This document shows, in pieces, positions 16,014 through 21,347 of a DNA stretch of 21,347 nt (its first letter is position 1; each line of letters begins with the position of its first letter). The notes beneath the pieces were generated by a model. That model was given only the letters and a program-made list of their open reading frames with translations. It searched no databases and had not been told where the DNA came from. This DNA comes from an uncultured Bacteroidales bacterium (GTDB lineage: Bacteria > Bacteroidota > Bacteroidia > Bacteroidales > JAUNSR01), in assembly GCA_947074165.1 (NCBI GenBank), contig CAMTOT010000009.1, positions 1 to 21,347 on the forward strand. Reading direction: 5' to 3'. A program made the position numbers and the translations under genes.

Positions 16014-18605
16014 TTAATCAGCTGATTTGGGAGATGGGTCTCCAGGTGTACCCGGATCTACCTCTTCTTCTGGTTTTTCAATACGTTGCGCGTATGTCTG
16101 ATAAATAGTCTTATCGTCAATAACAGCTACTACACATACGTAAGCAGGTAGTGATATATATTTACTTATTTCATTAAGTTCATCACCTTTATATAAAGCA
16201 CCATTTTTTATAGTGTATTTAAGAATATCCTTAAATGCAGCAGTTGGGAAAGTACTATATGTACCTTCATCAAGAGCAATTACATATGCTTCCTGACAAC
16301 CTTCAGGCAGTGCAACAGAATACTTAAGTGTATAGTTTCCATAACCTTGATAATCGGCTGAGATAACGCTGACAGATGACTCTTTATATTCAGGTTTATT
16401 ATTACGTATTATTGAATAGAACTCTGTCGTATATTCAATCTTAATAATATCTACTGAAGGATTACCATTTTCATCCATTACAAGCATATAGAAATCGTAA
16501 TCTGTATCCATATCAAGTCGTGATACTTCAATTGTATTATCAACAAGATCTTCAGGTCTTACCTTTACAACAGGATTATACTCATTAAGTGCGATATAGT
16601 TTTTCAACTCAAGATCATTTGACACACCATATGGGTATTGACCTTTCTTACAGTTTAGATACTTATACTCTTTTACATTTCCGGATGGTGTCACTTTAAA
16701 TGAAGCACTTGTTTTTAATGGAGTACCCACACATGTAGCAGATGCAGTACCATTAAATTCTAATGATCTGGTTATAATCTGTTTTTTCACCAAAGGACCA
16801 ATCTTACCGTCAGAATCTACGGCAACTGCCAACAAGTAGTAAGTTGTAGCAGCGTTAAGCCAAGATTGAGTATACACATATTCAGAATCAGAATACGGTG
16901 CATTCCTCACAAGATTCTTTACTAAATCAGCATCAGAAGCATACTCCAACAGTTCCCCTTCTGTCATATGAGAGTAATAGAAACCAACAGCACCCGGACC
17001 AGGTGTTAGTGTTGCGGTATATTTAGTAAAGTCAACAGTAACATCATCAATTAATACATCCGCAGTACCTGTAAAGTCAGGATCTAAAAGCGTAACTTCA
17101 GTAAGCACAAAGTCTTCCTTAGTATATTCGCCTGTCTTAAATGGAGCTGCCCATACTGTATATGATGTAGATGGAGTACATTTAACGGGACTTCCCCAAT
17201 CATTATTCAAATCTGACAATTTGACTTCTGACATATTGTTTATAAAAGATTTGCTTAAGTAAGTATCGCTTACAAGCTCCATTATACCCTCTATATCAAG
17301 ACCCTGAACTGCACCTATATAATATTGGTCACAATTATTCATGCTCACTTTAAATGAAGCGTTAGCGCTTGTGACAGAAATCAGTTCAACACCAACAGTT
17401 CTTATCGGTTCAACATAATAAGACGCGGTAGTAATAGTCTCCATATCCGGTTCGCTAAAACCTTTGTTACCTATAGCCCAAACCAGATAATCCACTCCCG
17501 GAACGATTTCACAGGATGTTAATCCAGCAATCTCTCCGTCATAAGGATAATACTGTATATAATCATACATAGACTCAGACAAAAGCTCCTCAATATATGC
17601 TTCTGTAAACTTTGAGGCTTCACAAACACCGGCATAATAGCTTCTGCCCTGCTGATTGCTTGATATCTGTATTTTATCTTCATTAATTACAATTGAGAAT
17701 GGAGCCTCACCAATATTTACTTTTACCTCAGCAATTATGCTCTTTCCATCTGCTGAAACTGATGTAATAGCTACAACTCCGGATTTCTCAGCATAAGGAT
17801 TTTCTTCTGCAGGCGCAGTAATTGATAGTCCGTCTGTTGTCACGGCGACCTTCCAGCCGTCAGGTTTTGATAGTGAATATTTAAATACACCTTTCATCAC
17901 AACTTTTACAACCTTCGTTTCTCCCTCTGCAAAATACTGCGGACCTCCGACTAAAACCATTGAAAACTCTTTAGTTTTTGCGATCTTAATCTGCGCGCCA
18001 CTTACAAAGTTGAAATAAACGTAGTTATCATCTTCTTCGATGCTTTCAAAGGCAGAGATTGTACCATTATCAATTGCTGCTACTACACCTGTACTTTGCC
18101 ATGTTTTACCATTATCTACAGATGTTTCCCATTCTTTTGTTATAGCGTTGATTCGTATCTGCGGTGTTATTCCGCTTACAGGCATTTTGTTATTATTACC
18201 GTCAAGAAGGAACTCTACAGTACCATTTAAGTCCTTTGCCCAATAAAAAACACCGTCCTCTTCTTTAACCGTAATTAAAGGAGCTGATGTATCCCCCTTA
18301 TTTATCAGTGTTTCTTTCCCGTTAGAGAATTTTACAAGAATATTACCGTTTGCATCTTCGGTAACTGATTCGACAAAGCCTTTACTATTTAATACATCAG
18401 TGATAGTTTTGACACTTTCAATCTGTGTTTTCATGCTTGCCACAGCATTTTCCAATGCAGTCAATCTATCATCAAGCTGATCTATAGATGTCCTTAAGTC
18501 GTCATCACTGTTCGAACATGATGGAAGTAAGCTTAAAGAGGAGCTTATAAATAGCAGTGATACTAGTCTAACTCCATTTTTGTAATAAAAACTGTTCTTT
18601 TTCAT
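16014..18605 (-). CDS. Large multi-repeat lipoprotein with N-terminal coiled coil and DUF4988-like region (863 aa)
   Basis: The signal peptide ends in LLPSC (C30), followed by SNSDDD, so this is a lipoprotein probably exported to the surface. Residues about 38-65 (SIDQLDDRLTALENAVASMK) form a coiled coil. Next comes a region (about 75-200) resembling DUF4988 (GNILVKFSNGKETLINKGD; ITPQIRINAITKEWETSVDN, then NGKTWQSTG). From about residue 315 to the end are five divergent units of roughly 100 residues. They share a Y-Y start strand, a P-x-x-x-Y core strand (YLVWAIGN, YTVWAAPF, YYLLAVAV, YDFYMLVM, YVCVVAVI) and a closing T-rich strand, as in Fn3/Ig-like folds. The C-terminus is a Pro/Gly/Asp-rich tail with no T9SS sorting domain. 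No catalytic motif is seen. It lies in the Sus-type operon upstream of susC, which is not where SusE/F-type binders normally sit. A ligand-binding or adhesive role is inferred. Confidence 0.85.
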   Translation of the reverse strand: MKKNSFYYKNGVRLVSLLFISSSLSLLPSCSNSDDDLRTSIDQLDDRLTALENAVASMKTQIESVKTITDVLNSKGFVESVTEDANGNILVKFSNGKETLINKGDTSAPLITVKEEDGVFYWAKDLNGTVEFLLDGNNNKMPVSGITPQIRINAITKEWETSVDNGKTWQSTGVVAAIDNGTISAFESIEEDDNYVYFNFVSGAQIKIAKTKEFSMVLVGGPQYFAEGETKVVKVVMKGVFKYSLSKPDGWKVAVTTDGLSITAPAEENPYAEKSGVVAITSVSADGKSIIAEVKVNIGEAPFSIVINEDKIQISSNQQGRSYYAGVCEASKFTEAYIEELLSESMYDYIQYYPYDGEIAGLTSCEIVPGVDYLVWAIGNKGFSEPDMETITTASYYVEPIRTVGVELISVTSANASFKVSMNNCDQYYIGAVQGLDIEGIMELVSDTYLSKSFINNMSEVKLSDLNNDWGSPVKCTPSTSYTVWAAPFKTGEYTKEDFVLTEVTLLDPDFTGTADVLIDDVTVDFTKYTATLTPGPGAVGFYYSHMTEGELLEYASDADLVKNLVRNAPYSDSEYVYTQSWLNAATTYYLLAVAVDSDGKIGPLVKKQIITRSLEFNGTASATCVGTPLKTSASFKVTPSGNVKEYKYLNCKKGQYPYGVSNDLELKNYIALNEYNPVVKVRPEDLVDNTIEVSRLDMDTDYDFYMLVMDENGNPSVDIIKIEYTTEFYSIIRNNKPEYKESSVSVISADYQGYGNYTLKYSVALPEGCQEAYVIALDEGTYSTFPTAAFKDILKYTIKNGALYKGDELNEISKYISLPAYVCVVAVIDDKTIYQTYAQRIEKPEEEVDPGTPGDPSPKSAD

Positions 18606-18626
18606 ACTAATATTGATTTATATTAT

Positions 18627-18659
18627 TACCCTGCATAAATGAATATTATATGCAGGGTA
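18627..18659. other. Perfect 11-bp intercistronic hairpin between the two large lipoprotein genes
   Basis: TACCCTGCATA (18627-18637) pairs perfectly with TATGCAGGGTA (18649-18659) around an 11-base AT-rich loop. It lies in the 90-bp gap between the stop of the 769-aa gene (18696) and the start of the 863-aa gene (18605). No T-run follows in either direction, so it does not look like an intrinsic terminator. A transcript-stabilising or processing element is more likely than a stop signal. Confidence 0.5.
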
Positions 18660-18695
18660 TTAGATGATTAAAAAAGAATTATCGTTTTAAAGAAA

Positions 18696-21005
18696 TTACT
18701 TTCTATAAACCTTTGGATATTTAGCACTTTCTTTGATACCAAAGAAAACTACACTTTCATTTGCTTCCAGATTTACTACAGGCATTTTTGAAGGAACATC
18801 TTTTGCAGAAAGTCTTTCTTTTTCTATTACCTGTGGAGCAGGTATTTCCACATAGTTTGATACGCTGTTTAATCTTGCGACTTTCGATGATTTACCTATA
18901 CCAAAATACATATCTTTCACATACTCCTGAGGTACAATACATTTTGAATAGTCAGAGTCAAGTGTCGGATCAAGTACCTGGAATATCATCTCTCCTTTTA
19001 TATCATCGATGCCATATGGAGTACAAAGAGCAACAAGACGCTCATTCTTTTTAATATCAGTTACTATAGTTCCAGAGTTTACAAAGTCAAATCCTTCCTC
19101 TCCGATAAGTCTATCTTCCCATATTTCAAGACAGTCTTCATAAGAATAGTCTTTGTCATTTAAGTATTCATCTTTTAATATCATATAACGGTGATGACTT
19201 ACATCCTGTACAATCGCAAAGTTTACAAACCATTCATTGTTATCAGTTATCAAACTTTGGATCTTCATCAATGGATTAGGACCGGCCTGAACGCTCTGTG
19301 TCATTATTGAGTCAATCATTACCTCTGACATTACACCGTCCCAGTCTTCACCTACTATAGCATAATAATATTTCTGACCCGGATCCATTCCTGCCCAGTT
19401 CCATCTGTCATTTTCATCATCCGCACTATCAGGAGTCCAAACATTTATCTGATTAGCTGAATTTGAAGTATCTGTACCAATCATAGCCAACCAGTTAGTA
19501 AGACTAGATTTATCTTTACCACTAATAAAGTCGTCTATTTTAGTCTTATCAAGAACCAACTGGTGATAATAAAGTGCAGTCTCGTCATTATACTCATAGT
19601 TGGCCAAGAAAGATGTTCTTGTTGCATCTGAAAGTTTGATTCCTACTTTAGATTTAGATAATTCAGGATTGTCATATACTAATTTTTTTGTACGGAATGG
19701 TTCTGAAGCAACCGGATCTGTATGCTGTAAGAAGCGGTTTCTTGCCACCGAAACAACAACATATTCTGTATCTGGAATCAATAAGTAATCATATTTTCTT
19801 ATAACGTTAGTTTGAATATCATCATTATAAGAATCTCTGTTATCTATTGCCCAACCACCATCAATTAAACTTTGCTTAAGTGCAGCTAAAGATTGAGGGT
19901 CGTCTTTCATTGCATCCCAGTTTGATTTTACAATGCACTGATAGAACATCACAGAACAAGTTATATCTGCTGTAGCATCAAACTCCACTTTACGTGCAGA
20001 TGTTTTAAAGTTTCCGATTGTATATTTATCAGCAGGTACCGCGTCTGAAGGGATCTCATTAAGGTGAAACTCTTCTCTTGTATATGTACCTCTTGTTTTA
20101 TTCATATCAAGCGCTACAGTCGAAGCAGTAAACATCATTGTAGGATCAGGATTTGAGAAAGTCCATCCGGCAGAGTGTTCAAGTTCTTCATCTTTTGCGT
20201 CCATTGGATCCTTAAACCAAGATCTTATCAAATCAATATATGTATCTTCTCCGTAGTTTTCTATAAACTCATCAATCTCGTCAGATGGATTACAGAACTG
20301 ATAATAATAATAAGTGTCAGGATTAGGGGAGAATTTTGCATAAGCAGATTTATAACCAGCCTGAGTCTCAATATATACTTTAGGATCTCCGATCAACTCT
20401 TCTTGCGTTGTTGTTACGTAGCAAATAGACATTTCTGCCGGATCTGACGCTTCTTCATCAAAACAACCAACTATACAGATCAGATAAGTCAAACCAGGAG
20501 CGATGTCAAACTGACGATACTTAGACTCAGCCCAGTTTATTTCAAAGCAGTCCCAGTTTTCACCAAGTTCATTAATACCAAGAGCATATGCGCCACTTCC
20601 GTCTGTAGCAAACATTGATTCGAATATCATATCCTCCGCTATCTTTCCTGGATTTGTTTTACTTAATTCAAACATGTAGTTATATAGCATTGGTAAAGGA
20701 TAAACATCAAACTTGTACGATTTAATGTGAGTTCCCGGTTTTAGAGTAAACACAAATGTTTCATTTTTTATCTCAGTGACCTCTATTGATACACCTTCTG
20801 AACCCGCGTTTACTTTTAGAGGTTTTGCCGACTCAATCGGTGTTGGGGTGTTTTCTCCAAGTATACCCTCTTCTTTTGGAGGATCAACTACACCTCCGTT
20901 ATCCCCATTGCCATCCTCTGTTCCTTTATCATCTGAACAAGCAGGAAATGCACAACACATTGACAGTAATAGCCCTGTGTATAAAAAATTGCTCCATTTT
21001 TTCAT
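18696..21005 (-). CDS. Large multi-repeat lipoprotein with Fn3/Ig-like units (769 aa)
   Basis: The signal peptide ends in FPAC (C23), followed by SDDKGTEDGNGD, an acidic and glycine-rich linker typical of surface-exported lipoproteins. The mature protein consists of about five divergent units, each with a strand of the form Y-x-x-V/I-x-x-x (YLICIVGC, YVVVSVAR, YYYAIVGE, RLVALCTP) preceded by a P-G-x-x-Y or P-x-T-x-Y turn. A unit often ends in a T-rich strand before the next begins. The unit layout resembles that of the neighbouring 863-aa protein, without its coiled coil and DUF4988-like part, which suggests a shared ancestry by domain shuffling. I recognise no enzyme motif and cannot name the family. 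The gene starts 29 bases after the Omp28-like stop and shares its transcript. Confidence 0.85.
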   Translation of the reverse strand: MKKWSNFLYTGLLLSMCCAFPACSDDKGTEDGNGDNGGVVDPPKEEGILGENTPTPIESAKPLKVNAGSEGVSIEVTEIKNETFVFTLKPGTHIKSYKFDVYPLPMLYNYMFELSKTNPGKIAEDMIFESMFATDGSGAYALGINELGENWDCFEINWAESKYRQFDIAPGLTYLICIVGCFDEEASDPAEMSICYVTTTQEELIGDPKVYIETQAGYKSAYAKFSPNPDTYYYYQFCNPSDEIDEFIENYGEDTYIDLIRSWFKDPMDAKDEELEHSAGWTFSNPDPTMMFTASTVALDMNKTRGTYTREEFHLNEIPSDAVPADKYTIGNFKTSARKVEFDATADITCSVMFYQCIVKSNWDAMKDDPQSLAALKQSLIDGGWAIDNRDSYNDDIQTNVIRKYDYLLIPDTEYVVVSVARNRFLQHTDPVASEPFRTKKLVYDNPELSKSKVGIKLSDATRTSFLANYEYNDETALYYHQLVLDKTKIDDFISGKDKSSLTNWLAMIGTDTSNSANQINVWTPDSADDENDRWNWAGMDPGQKYYYAIVGEDWDGVMSEVMIDSIMTQSVQAGPNPLMKIQSLITDNNEWFVNFAIVQDVSHHRYMILKDEYLNDKDYSYEDCLEIWEDRLIGEEGFDFVNSGTIVTDIKKNERLVALCTPYGIDDIKGEMIFQVLDPTLDSDYSKCIVPQEYVKDMYFGIGKSSKVARLNSVSNYVEIPAPQVIEKERLSAKDVPSKMPVVNLEANESVVFFGIKESAKYPKVYRK

Positions 21006-21034
21006 TTTACAACAAATTAATTACATTAATAACT

Positions 21035-21347
21035 TTATTCTTCACTATCCATAAATCCGTTTATTGCTTTACAGTAAGCCATGTTGTGTATATATCCTGT
21101 TTTCTCTGATATAATCAGAGCATACATATATAAATTCTCCACATTCCATTTTGAGTCCAACTCGACATCATAACTCATTTTAGCCTTACTACCAGAAGCA
21201 ACAGTACCCATAGAGTCTCCAAAAACGCTTTTAGACACCAATCTTCTTGCCACATGATTATGTTTATAGTTAGGATCTGTTATTCCATCCATGGTTGGTA
21301 AGTAGCAAAGCTACCCAACCATATATTCCCAACAAAACTACTAAAAA
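21035..21347 (-). CDS. Omp28-like outer-membrane protein, C-terminal part, 5' end off the contig and apparently frameshifted
   Basis: The clear part is the 85-codon frame from ATG 21292 to the stop at 21035: MDGITDPNYKHNHVARR, then a long beta-rich tail with NLYMYALIISEKTG and NMAYCKAINGF. The NYxHNHVxR pattern followed by an alternating beta tail is typical of Omp28-family C-termini. Upstream in the same frame are three stops within 55 bases. Another frame (open from 21347 to a stop at 21270) reads FLVVLLGIYGWVALLLTNHG, which is the type of strand sequence expected just before the NYxHNHV block. One extra base, or two missing bases, around 21290-21300 would join the two into one protein. The rest of the gene lies beyond the window. 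It is the first visible gene of the minus-strand operon, with a 29-base gap to the next. Confidence 0.7.
21291..21322. repeat. Near-perfect hairpin at the contig edge inside the Omp28-like gene
   Basis: ATGGTTGG (21291-21298) and GTAGC (21302-21306) pair with GCTAC (21310-21314) and CCAACCAT (21315-21322), leaving a 3-base bulge (TAA) and a 3-base loop (AAA). The hairpin falls where the reading frame of the Omp28-like gene breaks. It may reflect a sequencing or assembly error at a strong secondary structure near the contig end. Confidence 0.6.

Noticed and set aside
21290..21347. Fold-back chimera explaining the hairpin at the contig end
   Set aside because: Sequence outside the 32-base hairpin does not continue as an inverted copy, so a simple fold-back chimera is not supported; an indel is the better explanation.
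45..21347. tRNA, rRNA, CRISPR arrays, insertion sequences or prophage genes
   Set aside because: No cloverleaf, direct-repeat array, transposase or phage motif was seen on either strand by reading.

Overview
The window looks like a metagenome-derived or draft contig from a member of the Bacteroidales (phylum Bacteroidota). Supporting signs are the SusC/SusD pair, many lipoproteins with acidic residues straight after the lipobox cysteine, BACON and DUF4302-type proteins, candidate TAnnTTTG promoter elements without clear Shine-Dalgarno sequences, AT-rich DNA, and the Bacteroidales-style order thrA / ApgM-like / thrC. The genus cannot be named from this sequence alone. Bases 1-44 are not biological: they match an Illumina TruSeq P7-side adapter including an 8-nt index. 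The right end is also suspect, because the last gene is frameshifted there.

Left part (45-7560): a cytoplasmic type I L-asparaginase gene (ansA, minus strand, last residues cut off by the adapter) is divergent from a DMT/EamA-family transporter gene (plus). Next comes a compact threonine operon on the plus strand: ThrA (aspartokinase fused to homoserine dehydrogenase), an ApgM-like alkaline-phosphatase-superfamily protein in the position of homoserine kinase, and ThrC (threonine synthase). Together these would convert aspartate to threonine except for aspartate-semialdehyde dehydrogenase, which is encoded elsewhere. The operon ends at a strong hairpin (7517-7560) that can also serve the converging operon.

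Right part (7580-21347, all minus strand, read right to left): the C-terminal part of an Omp28-like protein (frameshifted at the contig edge), two large multi-repeat lipoproteins (769 and 863 aa), a SusC/RagA TonB-dependent transporter, its SusD/RagB lipoprotein, a HExxH zinc metallohydrolase lipoprotein, a DUF4302-type lipoprotein and a BACON-domain lipoprotein. Gaps are 10-29 bp except before the 863-aa gene (90 bp) and before susC (113 bp), and each of these two gaps holds a perfect hairpin. No glycoside hydrolase, ECF sigma/anti-sigma pair or hybrid two-component regulator is visible. The complement therefore fits uptake of a protein or peptide-like ligand as well as a glycan; this is inference.

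The most novel-looking part is the pair of large lipoproteins upstream of susC. Each appears to be a chain of about five divergent beta-sandwich-like repeats, and both sit in one operon with a TonB importer and a surface metallohydrolase. No CRISPR array, tRNA, rRNA, insertion sequence or prophage was seen. There is no gene-free stretch longer than 300 bases.
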